NCBI GenBank assembly: GCA_025529335.1
Contig: JAMYHX010000018.1
Span: 154,322-218,321, forward strand
Source: Rhizopus sp. PT2906
Lineage: Eukaryota > Mucoromycota > Mucoromycetes > Mucorales > Rhizopodaceae
Reading direction: 5' to 3'
Length of the DNA stretch: 64,000 nucleotides
Every line of letters begins with the position of its first letter. Position 1 is the first letter of the stretch. The notes beneath the pieces are model-generated. The model was not told the DNA's origin. It made no database searches and was given only the letters and a program-made list of their open reading frames with translations. The translations under genes and the position numbers were made by a program. Of the stretch, positions 23,161 to 35,389 are shown in pieces.

Positions 23161-23403
23161 ATAGATTTTAAGCATTTTTTTTCTTCAATTTGCATGTGTA
23201 TAAACTTTTTTTTTGTTTAATAATAAATACTTTATCACTCTATCACTAAAATATAAGAAGAGATCGTAATGACAACATACGTCAAGGCTATGATTTTGAC
23301 CAGCACTTTCAAAGAATCAGTCAAACACATGCTGCATACATGCCCACCCACTATGTCCTTTTATTTCCTCATAGAATTTACGGATAGCATTGGGCATGCG
23401 CCT

Positions 23404-23443
23404 TTCCTCCTCCTCCTCCTCCTCCTCCTCCTCCTCCTCCTCT
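23404..23443. repeat. CTC trinucleotide microsatellite
   Basis: About twelve CTC units immediately before the Helitron-like fragment, with pyrimidine-rich sequence beyond. Confidence 0.9.
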
Positions 23444-23499
23444 TCCTTCTCCACTGCTACCATCACCGCAACTGCTACAAATGAAGAAGTAATTTCAAC

Positions 23500-23903
23500 A
23501 AGGCAAAGTGGTCATCTATCTCAGCGCGCTTACTATAGATTTAGATTGCACCTGAGAGGAGAGCATGAGTTTCCTGCTATCTTTTACGCAAAGAAACTCT
23601 ATCAGCAATAGTATTCGCGTGATTGTCGCGCGAATTGGCAACTATATGCTTAAGGCTCGCCTAGCCAATAAGCCAGATGGCCCATTAGAACTTATACCTC
23701 GGTTTACGCTGTCAACACAAGAGGGTGAATTGCTATTTATCCTGACAAGAAAGCAATTTCCTGTCAGACTATACTTTGCTATGACAATTAACAAAGCACA
23801 AGGACAATCATTGAAATATGTGGGCATCGACCTAAGACAACCACCATTTATGCATGGACAGCTATATGTCGCTCTTTTAGGAGTCACTTCTCTTTCTGGC
23901 TAG
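23500..23903 (+). pseudogene. Helitron fragment: Rep N-terminal piece fused to PIF1 helicase tail
   Basis: Two pieces of a Helitron Rep-helicase lie on the plus strand in different frames. At about 23516-23611 is text typical of the Helitron-like N domain (RAYYRFRLHLRGEHEFPAIF, ending YAKKLYQQ). From about 23610 to 23903 is the end of a PIF1-type helicase (LYFAMTINKAQGQSLKYVGI, HGQLYVALLGVTSLSG). In an intact element these are separated by over a thousand codons, so a large internal deletion has joined them. The canonical SRVTSL helicase motif reads LGVTSL. Helitrons move by rolling-circle replication. This copy is non-functional and abuts a Tc1 relic on the other strand. Confidence 0.75.
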
Positions 23904-24691
23904 CTCCATCCTCTTGGAATATGAAGTCTCTGTCCTCTTGCTGGTAGAGTTGCGCAAACCAGGTATGGAAGTTTTGAGCTTAAATATTGATATGTTTGTC
24001 TTGATCAACTGTGCCGTCAACCAAGACCAAAAAGGACCAAAACCATTGGCATGAAAGCAGCTCCATATCATCACTCCGCCGCCTCCATACTTCTTTGTTG
24101 GTACAATATGCTTAGCTTCATATCGTTCACCAACTTTTCTGATGACTCTGGTACCATCATGGTTACCGATAACGGTGAACCAAGATCCATCGCTCCAAAT
24201 GACGCTGGACCACTGTTTAACCATCCAATTGGCATATTTATGGGCCCAGAGAGGTCTTTTATTTATGTGCTCTTTTGTCCATCGCTGGTTTATGAGTAGC
24301 AATATAAGAACCATACTCCATCCTCTTCAAACGGCTGATAACAGCCTACTATCAACCTTTACGTCTACTTTACGCAACTCTAATCTCAGGCCGTCGTATG
24401 CTACGAGTGGATGATCCATAGTCTTCGTAAGTAGTCTCTCTTGGATCTTTCGTTGATTTTTGCGGATTCTATCTTTTTTATTGATTAGTAGAGGCGATAC
24501 AGCCTTGTTATTTTATCAATTGTGCTTTGTACTGTTAATTTAACTATCTCGTCTATGTCTGCGATTCCTTCATAGAAATGCCCTGCTTTTCTAAGGTAAC
24601 AAATACCCTCAATACTTTCTCTCTTAGCATGACTGATAAGGACCACGTTCTTTTGTTGATACTGCAAATGTGTTCCTTTCATCCTATTCAC
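23877..24691 (-). pseudogene. Tc1/mariner transposase relic
   Basis: The minus strand carries a decayed DDE transposase. Around 24691-24485 is a helix-turn-helix-like start (KRESIEGICYLRKAGH, YEGIADIDEIVKLTVQSTI). After several frame changes, 24314-23877 reads WSSVIWSDGSWFTVIGNHDG (first Asp), RVIRKVGERYEAKHIVPTKK and GGGGVMIWSCFHANGFGPFW, the classical Tc1 core. The second Asp and final Asp/Glu region is absent or scrambled, and frameshifts lie near 24300-24480. It sits back to back with the Helitron piece, which suggests nested insertion. No terminal inverted repeats were identified. Confidence 0.8.
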
Positions 24692-24939
24692 CAGAACTAA
24701 ACCCAGTTGTATAGCTGTGGGTAATTATCAAAAGCAATTGAAAAGGACCTGTTTGTAAAAAGGAGAAGCTATATCGATAAGAGTAAATATGCAATAAGTA
24801 TCAATCATTTAGAAGAGTCCATATGGTCTCTTGATTTAATCCACATTTGTCCCTGACCACAAAAAGTTCCAAAATAAAATGAAATTATGAACCTATTACT
24901 TTCTTTCTCTTTTTAAGCAACTTTGATAACAATATTAAC

Positions 24940-25300
24940 ATGTTTAAAAACATTATTCAAAAGAAGAAAGAGCAAGCTATTAATAAACGAAAATTGATAG
25001 AAAACATAGATGACGCGTTTAAAGGTGAACCTCATATAATGCATATGATACTTGCAAAATACTCACTGATATATTGATATCTAATCTATAGACGTGGTTT
25101 GTAAAGACTGTCAGGAGACAGGACACGCCAACAAAAGTTACTATAAATGCAAATATTATAAAAAAGCTTCTGCAGACGATGGTAATTCACTATTATATAT
25201 CATAAATCAACGATTGCAAGAATATGTTGTCCATTTCTCTTTCGATTTGGGATGGAAGAGGTCGACCATCCAAGTTTCGACGAAATTAAATGTTGTATAA
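24940..25300 (+). CDS. Small Cys-motif protein, possibly element-derived
   Basis: Two exons, 24940-25024 and 25092-25300, joined in phase 1, give 97 residues. A Lys/Arg-rich start (KNIIQKKKEQAINKRKLIEN) precedes a Cys/His cluster VVCKDCQETGHANKSYYKC, whose C-x2-C-x4-H...C order resembles a zinc knuckle. The remainder has no recognised domain. Its position beside transposon debris suggests origin from a mobile element, or a domesticated fragment. Splice consensus is weak at the donor (GTGAAC), so confidence is modest. Confidence 0.4.
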
Positions 25301-25562
25301 AATCGCCGTAATGAACACGGTTTCCTTTTTGGGATAAAGATTATTACAGGTAAAGAAGATGTCTGATAATTTTACTTGATCCAAAAACTTTGATTTTTAC
25401 TAAATTTTTGTATAGTAGAAATACTGGTACTAGTGGACACGTGATTTAATAAACATTGATGTTTTTTTGCTTGTACACAGTAACCACGGATTGCATCATT
25501 GTGTGTTTTTTTTAATCTGAATAAATAAGGAGGGGGGGGTATAATCCAAATGTAAAACCTAT

Positions 25563-26024
25563 CTAGCCAGTTTTACCGATGCGCCTGACTGTACCTGATG
25601 GTAAATTGGTAAATAGCTCGTAAATCTCGGCTTGTTCGTCGCAATATTGTAAAAGTTTGCTCCTTTCCTCTTCTTGTTGCAGAATATCCAAAAGCTGCTT
25701 TATGTCTCCCTTAACATATTCATCAGCCCAAGCAATGTGCTCTCCTGTTAACTTGAAGTCATACAAATACTTGGAAAGCTGTATAAACTGTGGACGTTCC
25801 AGTAAATCATATGCCTTGAAGAGAACTGTCTGTGATGCATATACATTCTTTGAGAGTTGAACAATAATAGTTGGAATTACATGGCTATGTTCTTTTTGAT
25901 ACTCTTCTGGCTCAGAATTAGCCTTTTCCAACAAGTCTTCAAACCTCGTCTTATCCTGTGTTGTATTCTCTTTTGTTGAACAGCTTGAGCCTGTGAAGCA
26001 GCCTGAGCAAGATTGACAGCTCAT
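25563..26024 (-). CDS. Hypothetical protein with Cys-rich N-terminus
   Basis: Single-exon frame of 153 residues from the ATG at 26024. It opens with MSCQSCSGCFTGSSC, four cysteines in 15 residues that could bind metal or be lipid-modified. A helical acidic remainder follows (IKQLLDILQQEEERSKLLQY). No known family is recognised. Composition and length without stops are consistent with coding, and it does not look like the flanking repeats. An upstream in-frame ATG at 26039 (MYFFF) is less likely because it lies in an AT-rich leader. Confidence 0.55.
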   Translation of the reverse strand: MSCQSCSGCFTGSSCSTKENTTQDKTRFEDLLEKANSEPEEYQKEHSHVIPTIIVQLSKNVYASQTVLFKAYDLLERPQFIQLSKYLYDFKLTGEHIAWADEYVKGDIKQLLDILQQEEERSKLLQYCDEQAEIYELFTNLPSGTVRRIGKTG

Positions 26025-27149
26025 GAAAAAGAAATACAAAAGAGTGGCTTGTTTAGAGAAAAAAAATTAAAAAAGGATAATTTGTGTCAAGTCATTTGTT
26101 GCATATAAAACTACAGTTGCTATTTATTGCTTCAAATGACTCCCGTATGAAGTATCTTTAACTCTTTGAGCTGTCAAGTATCATGATATACGTTACACAC
26201 AACTACATAATGAATTTCTGCATAAACCTCCCCTGAGTAGATATTTATATGCAGGCGCACTGTAGTAAAATACACAACACTCACGGTAATCGCCCAATTA
26301 TGTAGATCTGTAATGCGTTGCTAGGCAACATTGAGATTATCACTCATACATCAAATTATATATATATATATATATATATGTCTACATGGACCCATTTACT
26401 GTTTTTATAAGTATATCATAAGATTTTTTTGATGACCATTCAAATACAATGAATAAAGGTAAAGAGTAAATAGAATGTTTGCAAAGGACATAAAGCATAG
26501 GTTCGCAAGGGATTTTTTAGTGTCATGTTTCAGATGCAAGCATTCGCTGTGATTCGCTGTTGATCATTATTCATAATTACAGCTTCATCGTGAAAGAAGA
26601 TCATCATCATACCGTATACATTAAAGACAATTCCCATAGCTGGATGTCATCTTTGCTTCAATGATAAGAGAATAGGGAAATAGCATTTGAATGTCCGTTT
26701 CTTAGTGCGATGACATTTAAGAGATTTTTACCTTGATGTTCAGCATCAAATCAACCCGACTTCTCTCCCTTTGTTTGCAACTAATGCATGCAAAGAAGGA
26801 TACATTTATATTTTACTGCAATATCAAGCCTTGATAAGTAGTACAATAGTTCTACATTTATTATCTTTCAAAAAAAAATAGTCGATCTTTCGTCATTAAC
26901 AAATCAAAACAGTACTATTTTATATTCAATTATTTCATCATTATATAAGCGAGAGTCAATCAAAGCTATTCAGCCTTTGCATAAAAGTCCTGTTCCTTTT
27001 TGTATCAATAAACTTTTTTTTTCTAGCTTATACAATTACCATTTCTTTTTTCAAAAGCTTTATTGTATTTGTTTTTCTCCTTTGTAAATAAAAAGGTACA
27101 CGATCAATCTTTTTGTATATCTTTTTATACCCTTTTCTTTTTGAAAAAT
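26025..27149. other. Intergenic, upstream region of Srk1-like kinase
   Basis: About 1.1 kb without a supported gene. Contains an AT dinucleotide microsatellite at about 26357-26379 and a CT/T-rich leader before the kinase ATG. Confidence 0.55.
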
Positions 27150-29193
27150 ATGCTTACCCACATAAAAGACTTTATTCGATTAAAGAAAGAAGAATATAGA
27201 ACTAGACATATTAATAACACCATCAATCATAGTTCACATCAACAACATCTCATGGAATCTCGCACTGTACCAAAACAACAAGCACTCAACGATATATTTG
27301 ATTTACAGCGTAAGCAAAACAACCATACAAGCTATGCTACCGTACCAAGATCAATCTCAGTAAAAGAAATCAAAAGAGCACCCAATGCAGCTGAAGAACT
27401 GGCAACGATGGTCATGGAACAGAATAATATAAAAAGGAATCAATTGCCTCATAATGAATTAGATCGATTCAAGCTTCTCAAAAAGATTGGAGAGTAAGAT
27501 CTACATACTTTCTTGATGACGCAGGCATATTCACATTGTTTATTATTATAGTGGTGCATTTTCAAACGTCTATGCTGCTCGAGATATAGTAACAGGCAAG
27601 AAAGTGGCGATTAAAGTAGCGCAAAAGCCAAAAGCTGGAAAAGTAAGCTTTTACTTTTTATTAAAAAGCATGTGAAGAGTAATTCATTAATTAGAATAAT
27701 GGTCATCGACACTTACATTCAAGTATCCAAAAGAAACCAAAGGCCACTGAGGTATATAATATAAATTTATACTAGTTTATTGTTATTGATGATATCATCG
27801 TTTGCTAATGCTACTTCTTTTTGTTTTTGTTAGCGTGCTAGCATCCTAAAAGAAGTGCAGATCATGCGAAATGTTCGACACCCAAATATAGTACAGCTCA
27901 TTCATTATACGGAAACAAAGGACAGTTATCTCCTTACTATGGAACTCTGTGAGGGTGGTGAACTATTTCATCAAATTGTTAAATTAACTTACTTCAGTGA
28001 AGAACTCTCCCGTCATGTCATAACTCAAGTAGCTGCTGCCGTAAAATACCTTCATGAAGAATGCGGCGTTGTACACAGGTTTGTTGTAGAAGAAAACAAT
28101 AAAGTGAAAAGGCTAACCTCATCTGTTTTTTGCTTGTAGGGATATCAAGCCTGAAAATATCTTGTTTGATCCGATACCCATTATACCTTCCAAGCATCGT
28201 AAGCTTCGTCCGACAGACAATGAAAGCAAGATGGACGAAGGGGAGTTCATCAAAGGCTATGGTGGTGGCGGCATCGGCCGAGTGAAACTGGCTGATTTTG
28301 GGCTTTCCAAAGTCATTTGGAACAATTCGACATTCACCCCTTGTGGTACCGTAGGTTATACTGCTCCAGAAATCGTATGCGATCAACAATACTCCAAATC
28401 CGTTGACATGTGGGCTATTGGCTGTGTACTCTATACCATCCTATGTGGTTTCCCTCCGTTCTATGATGAATCAATTCAAAGCTTAACAGACAAAGTCGCA
28501 AAGGGCGAATTTACTTTCCTGAGTCCTTGGTGGGATACGATAGGTCTCAGTGTGAAAGATTTGATACGTCATCTACTTTGTGTCGATTCTAAAAAGAGAC
28601 TAACCATTGACGAATTCTTTAATCATCCTTGGATAACAGAGAAGGAAAAAGACACTAAACCAAGCACAGGCCTGCAGCCCTCTGCCCGTGAACAGATCCG
28701 ACTGAACCAATCGCACAAATACCACCCATACTGCCATGGAGAGCAAGAACTTACTCCTCTAAAGGATCAAGAAAATGACGCAGTTATGATCGAAGCGCCA
28801 TATTCAACACCTGATGCTGCTACTCTGCGTGAAATATTTGACGTTACCTATGCCGTGCAAAGAATGGGCGAAGAGCAACCAGATGCAAAGCACCATCATC
28901 ATCATAAGCAGGCCCAACAGGAGCAATCACTGAATAAAAAAGTAGCTAATAAACATGTGCCAGTGCCACAGACTCAGCAAAACCAACACTTACCCATTGC
29001 CCAGAAACTTGCACAGCATAGTCGAGGCGTGGCAAATCCAATGCATTATCAACACCAGCAACAACCCTACCCTCACCAGTCTGGAGCAAGCCCTGCGGCA
29101 GTACCTACACTAGCACTGAATGGGTTCAAGCTGGACATGAATAAGGCGACCTTATTAAAGAATCGTAAAGACATGATGAAAGCCCAAGTGTAA
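27150..29193 (+). CDS. Stress-activated CaMK-like kinase, RCK2/Srk1 type
   Basis: Five exons (27150-27493, 27552-27642, 27695-27751, 27834-28078, 28140-29193) encode 596 residues. The kinase starts near residue 107. Visible: G loop GAFSNVYAARD, VAIKV, CEGGELFHQI, HRDIKPENILF (about 245), LADFGLSK (about 298) and CGTVGYTAPE. A family-specific insert between the catalytic loop and DFG (DEGEFIKGYGGGGIGRVK) matches yeast Rck1/Rck2 and fission-yeast Srk1, which act downstream of the Hog1/Sty1 MAP kinase on translation and cell cycle. The tail is His/Gln-rich and low in complexity. The HRD codon set is split by the last intron. Confidence 0.88.
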
Positions 29194-29298
29194 ATTTTTG
29201 TGTATGTAATTATCGGTCATTAAAATTTAAAAGTGTTTGTTCATGCAAACGTCTTGTTTTTTTTTTTTTTCTTTTTTTTTTTTTCTTTCTAAAAGAAC

Positions 29299-30113
29299 AT
29301 GAATACTGAAGTAAGGGCGCCTGGAGAAAAGTTTGATATAGAAGAACATTCACTGTCTCATTACATAGATGCAAGGTATAAGCATACCTTTGGTCGTCAT
29401 GAGCATTACTTATTTTCTTTTACAGTCAACTGGGATCTCGAGCTGTAGGCAATGACAATAGAATGACAAAAGGCAATAAAAGCCCAGAGCGTAGACGCAG
29501 TTCAATTTCAACTGCACATATCGAGTCTTCTCTTGTTGATCCTTCTAACGAATACGCCATATTCGCATACGACCAATTCGCTGCTTTTTGTGCTGACCTT
29601 TTATTAATAAAGCCAGTCATTGACGACACTGTCACATCATTTGCGACAAATATACTCACAATCATAGCATCACCCACATTTGATTTGGATATGCAAGAAC
29701 TAAAAAGACGTATAGAACAGTTACTGCCTCCAGTGTCTTCTGTGACAGATGAAGGTCCAAAATACAAGTATTGTCGAGGCGCACAACTAGCATGGTTAGA
29801 CTTTGAACAGCTCTATAACATGGCTGAGCGAGTTGTAAACTGCAGTAAGGCTGGTAGTGGGTTAACAATAGTTGATGAAGACGACGGTGAGGAAGAAGAT
29901 GAAAGTATTGAAACGCGCGATCAAACAAGACGGATGAGTGTGAAAGGAGACGTCCAGTATATCCATCAGCCAGTTGCCACACAAATCACAATGCGACAAA
30001 CTACAGAAGACGCTTATCCCAATTTTGTTGAGCATAACCGAGAAGATATGCCTCCTGATATGCAATATGATAAAGACATAACCCCGTTTGATAGCGAAGA
30101 TGAGAATGTATAG
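29299..30113 (+). CDS. Hypothetical protein, acidic C-terminus
   Basis: Two exons, 29299-29375 and 29426-30113 (50-nt intron, phase 2), encode 254 residues. A Ser/Arg patch (KSPERRRSSIS) precedes a predicted helical domain (DQFAAFCADLLLIKPVIDDT, SPTFDLDMQELKRRIEQLLP). The C-terminal third is acidic (DEDDGEEEDESIETRD) and ends DKDITPFDSEDENV. No known family is recognised. It lies only 105 bp downstream of the kinase stop, in the same direction, separated by a poly-T tract that probably serves the kinase 3' end. Confidence 0.7.
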
Positions 30114-32710
30114 TAATAAAGGTTCATTGTGATCGACTTGTTTTTTTATTCTATTTCAGCTATCAGATACAGTCGCTCCATCGTCAATTAGACGATTTTT
30201 GAAGATAACAGCCCGACTTTGTTTGACCCAAAAAAGAAAAAGTTGACTTATTCTATTTGAACTATGTTTGCAGTTCTAGCATGAAAGTATATTTGACAAA
30301 GAATGAAGAAAAGCAACAAAGCAGCCATTAAGGAAATGTTTGACTGATTTACAATCAGAACCTACTGCTTCTTGTGATGCTATAAGAAGGAAGCTTCTGC
30401 CGAAAAGAAGAAGTCTATTCAGTAGAATATTTGTATTGTATCTCAGAAGAGATTTTCACGATCACAAAGCGGTATACAAGTTTATGTCAAATTAAGAACA
30501 CTGGATCATTTACCAAATATTTGTACGCCCAGTTATTAAGGAAGCGCATTACAGTTGGTCGTGTTGAACGTAAAGCATTATACGCTGTGTAAGAAGAGGA
30601 TAGTGTAGTGCTGTAAAAATGCGTAATTGACGAACACAGCTTTGTACCGATATTATATATGAAGCTTTTTTAGCGTACAATATTAGCAATTGTCAAAACA
30701 GATACTAGAATTAATCAATGAGCTAAAGTCGGATGGCTTTTAAATCAAAGAATGTTCCTCAGGATTATGGTCGTGCGTACAGTGTTGCCGACGTCTTAAG
30801 TATAATAGGATAATTACTTGTAACGACAAATGATATACAGTCTTCTTCCATCAAAACCCTCTTTTCTCTTTTACCCACTCTACCTTTACGTTTTTAAATA
30901 CGAACTAGTGAAAGAGATTTGTAATTGTTATTTGATCCAAAAGGAAAACATAGCTCGGATATAACACATCATGAGTACCGCCATTTAGCACTGGTGGCAC
31001 TGTATCACCTTTTTTATTGTTAAAAAAAAGGAGTAAAGAAATGGACATGGCTGTGGCTCGATCTTGACGCTTTACCCAGTCTGTGCAAATTGCAACATGT
31101 GTACTTTTGCTTCTTTAGCGATTCTACAGCAAAGTAACTTTGTCTAATCATCGGCTTTTCGTGTCAAACTCTAAAGTATTGAATAAGGTTTTAAAAAATC
31201 GTTCGAGTAGCTTCATACAAGATTTTGTCGTGTTAATATAAAGTAAAAAGTTGTTTACATTTAAAAAACAATAACGGAACACAAAAGGTTGATCAAATGA
31301 CGAAAGACTTGTTACCTCAAAGCGGTCTTGTAAACTTCTTTTTAAACGATGCAAGGAATGAGTTAAAGGGTTTATACATGGATTTGCTTTATAATTAAAG
31401 CATTGTGGTCGTAGCAATAGTCGAAATTGCTCCCCAAGTTTGAATTTTTTGTGAACTCTTGTTAAATGGGTTCCTGGGAACAACTGTCATTTTATCGGCA
31501 ATAGAAAACATCGGCCTTTCTTCTTGAAAGAGTAAATGATAGCATACAAGGAAGTATAGATGAAATTGTGAGTATTTAACCTTTACCTGCATAGACGGTT
31601 ATAAAACAAATTCAATACTTTCTTGTTTCTATTTCTCTTTTTTTCTTTCTTTTTTGAGCGGAAAGCTCATTGAAATGGAAAGTTGTGCCACATTATAAAG
31701 GGGGGTTTATCTTTGCTATTAATTGTCTGTACAGTCTGACAGGCGTGCTGAGTCTTGATCTCCTCGTCCTGCTTCCATTAGGGACTTGTCTGTGAATAAG
31801 AGATAAAAATAGCTGAGCAAAAAGGTTTTTTACCATATAGTTGTTTAAGTTAAACTCACTGGTTTGTTCCATTTCATTCACAGAGATAAACTTTCATATG
31901 AGTACATATGCGTCACTATGTTGTTAGTAACGCTTATGAATTCGTACGGTGGCTTTACGAACTCAGGTTTCCAAATGTCTTTAATGTTCGTTTTTATCGT
32001 TATAACGCATTTTGTGTACTCGTATACAAAAAGAAACTGTTGGCACAAAATACTTTAGAAAAAGAGCCTGAAGAAGTAAATTCAAGAATAAAGATGTTAT
32101 TACTATGAGCATCTTAAAATGTGTATAGAAAAAAGAAGGGGTAAACTATTATATCCATTGGCCACATTATCATAAGAAGATATTATCAGAGCAGCCTCAA
32201 AGATAATAAACTGATGATATTATCAATCTCTCAAAGAAATAGATATATTGCAGCTTACATGGTAAAGGAGTAAAGACATATATCAGCTTTTAATGACAAT
32301 ATCAGATGCCTTGAATGAATATTATGACAATGCTCGCAGGATATATTAAAGAACCTCTTGAAGAATGTCTAATAATATAATCAAGGCCTTATTTGAGGAA
32401 CTGCAATGATATCAACACCCAAATGTCTACTTGATCAATCGGCCGGAAATCTCTTAGTTCCCGTACACAAGGAAATGTCTGTTTCCTTTCTGGAGGTACA
32501 TAACAAATTCCCATATATGGTAAATGCGTGTATCACTTTCTCTTCTACAGTTTGCCGCCCTACACTTAGTATCACATGTACTAATGTCAACAAAGAAAAA
32601 AAAAAGGAGTTGTATTATGTTTATTTTTTTATTATCGCTAAAAAAAGTTTAAAAAAGGTGCACTTGTTGGCTTTTTCTTTATTTTCTTTTTTTTTTTTTC
32701 ACAAAACACA
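30114..32710. other. Long intergenic region
   Basis: About 2.6 kb without a supported gene. A minus-strand frame at 31148-31483 (111 codons) and plus-strand frames at 31864-32108 and 32406-32723 were inspected; none shows a domain. The last may be partly the KIN4 leader. A poly-T tract lies just before the KIN4 ATG. Confidence 0.45.
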
Positions 32711-35342
32711 ATGTCTGTTATAGTAACTAGATCCTGCGATATAATTCGCCATGGTAACCATTTTTCTTTGACATCACTACTGTAATTATTTATTCCTTTT
32801 TTTTTTTTTTATTAGACACAAACCATGAGGCTATCGTCGACATAAAACGAAAGAAAATTCCTCGACTAGGCCCATTTTTATTATTAAAGACATTGGGTGT
32901 AGGCGAGTTTGGTAAAGTAAAGATGGGAAAACATATAGAAACAGATCAAAAGGTTTATTCAATCATGTCCAATATCATCACATGAGGTTTTAACTCGAGT
33001 CTTTTTAGGTAGCTGTCAAACTTGTAAGAAAAGACCACATCGATTCCCCGAGCCAATTAGAAAAGATACGCATGGAAATTGAAATATTAAGAGTAAATAA
33101 GGCAACAGATGAAATAGAGAGACCTGCAGTTCTGACATACTTTATGTATAGACCTTGAATCATCCATACATAGTCAAGTTATTAACTGTAAACGAGACTG
33201 ATGCCTGCATAGGCATAGTTTTGGAATATGCTGAAGGTACCCGTCATTCTATCCAGGGGAAGACGTCATTCAATTATTAATTGCACGTTGCAATATAGGT
33301 GGCGAATTATTTGAGTATATTTATAGACAAAAGTATCTGCAAGAAGCTGAAGCACGTCGGCTTTTTGCTCAATTGGTAAGCAGTATTTACTACATGCATG
33401 AGAAGAACATCGTTCATCGTGATTTAAAACTAGTAAATGCTGTTTTGTGCTCTTTTTGCCTACATTTACTTACTTTTAAACATATAGGAAAACATATTAC
33501 TAGATGCTCAAGGCAACCTTATTGTTACAGATTTTGGATTTGCCAACCAGTTCTCGCCAATTACAGGTGATTTGATGTCGACATCTTGTGGTTCTCCTTG
33601 CTATGCTGCCCCTGAACTTGTCATGACAGGAAATTTATACTCGGGAAGAGCAACAGATATCTGGTCTAGTGGCGTCATTCTTTATGCCATGCTGTGTGGT
33701 TATCTGCCGTTTGACGATGATATCAAGAATCCAAATGATAACGTTGGTCGTCTTTATCGATACATCATGGTCAACAAACCCAAGTATCCTCATCGTTTAT
33801 CTGATGACGCCAAGGATATAATTGGAAAAATGCTCGTGCCAGATCCAAGCAAGCGATCTAAAATTGAAGAAATCATGGCGCATCCTTGGTTATACGAATA
33901 CGCCGATCTATTTTCTAAATCAATAGAAGAGCTCGAGATGGAAGCTCAATTGGTCAAGCAAATACTCTTGAGACATACATTGTCTCCTGAACCTAGTTAT
34001 GAAAATAGCGAATACTGCTCAAGTTGCTGCGAAAGTAGAGTATCAGACACTAGCTCGTCATCTTCTTCCCTTGCCTCCTCTTCTTACTCATATAAAGCCA
34101 AAAATGAAATTAGCATTGGAACTATTCAAGAACCTACAGAAAAAGTTAATATTGAAGATCCTATAAAAGATGATCTGCAGGAGGAAGAACAGATATCACA
34201 GCAGCAAAAAGACCAAGTTATAGACAGCAGCGATGATGGCCTTGCTATATCTCAGACATCGAAAAAAAAAGAACATGAGTCTATAGAAATAGTAGAAGAA
34301 TACCAGATAAAACAAGAAGATGAGATAGAAGATGAAATCATACCGATAGCCCCAATTCGTCATGATAACAACTCAGTACATGCGGCACAAGTACTTCCTG
34401 CAAACGATCAAACAGGAGTAACAGCACCTTATCTAGAATCTGAGGATTTAAGCGTACAGAAACAGTCGCCACTAAATAAACCAAGCAACACCAATGTCAA
34501 ATCAAGTGTACAAATAGAACAAACAAGCAATAAACCAAATCCAGGAAATACATCGCTTAAAGCAAAATTTTTCTCAAGTGTACGTATCCATCCTCAAAAG
34601 CAGTCGAAAACTACCAAACAAGACAAGAAAAACGATGTGAACAAAGAAAAGACGAGCAAACCAAAGAACAAACGAAATTCATGGCAAGCGCTCATGCATC
34701 ACGATCATTCTGTCGAGGCTCCTGCACCAATCCCACAACAAACAAAAAGCACTGGCTTCATATCCTGGCTGAAGAATAAGGCTCATCATAAGAACAGTAA
34801 GTTTTTATTACTTGATATTGATCTTTATTAATCTTATTTTATAAGAACATTGCGACACTTCAAGAGATGTGAGTTCCTCACTTATACCTAACTACTCAGG
34901 TTCTGTCTCTAGCAAGAGTGTCACACCGTCGACTTTCACGGATCTAAGAGTATATACAGGCGCATTGAATCAATCAGCGCTTACCTCCAAGTCACCAATG
35001 GAAGCGTTGCTAGAGATTACGAAAATATTGATAATCTTGGGTATTGACGTAGAAAATGACGGAGGATACAAGTTGATATGCACCAGACGGGCATCAAGTA
35101 GTGCAGCCATCTATGGTCATTCAGAGATTGATTCAGGAGAACAAGTCCAATTCGTCATCGAAATTTGTAGTCTTAAGGATGTATTTGGTCTGTTTTGTAT
35201 AGATATCCAGCCTTTGAACAGCGATAATGTGTATCAATTTATTGGACAAAAGTTATTAGACCTATTGCATCTGGGAGGAACTATGAAGGGTGCAGGATAT
35301 CATGAAGCTATTCTTCAATACAATGTTTCCAGCTCCAAATGA
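32711..35342 (+). CDS. KIN4-family Ser/Thr kinase with C-terminal KA1-like domain
   Basis: Seven exons: 32711-32753, 32816-32952, 33009-33092, 33152-33236, 33299-33432, 33488-34796, 34846-35342; 762 residues. Kinase motifs: LGVGEFGKVKMG, VAVKLVRKD (Lys about 64), EYAEGGELFEYI, VHRDLKLEN (about 156), VTDFGFANQF and STSCGSPCYAAPELVM. The loop with YSGRATDIWSSGVILYAMLC and YLPFDDD..NP fits Kin4, which in yeast monitors spindle position and restrains mitotic exit. A long disordered acidic/Lys region follows, then a final domain (about 660-760) with KA1-like alternation (YKLICTRRAS, VQFVIEICSLKDVFGLFCID), expected to contact acidic lipids. Each exon junction is in phase. Confidence 0.88.
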
Positions 35343-35389
35343 TGGTTATTTTAAATTTTGGGAATAAAAAGAGTTGTGTATAGCTTGGT

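Noticed and set aside
22970..23164. Arg/Lys-rich frame overlapping the end of NOP56.
   Set aside because: Out-of-frame reading of the KKE repeat tail.
24051..24414. Plus-strand frames of 82 and 90 codons.
   Set aside because: Antisense of the Tc1 transposase core.
31148..31483. Minus-strand frame of 111 codons.
   Set aside because: No recognised motif, no splice partners and AT-driven codon content.
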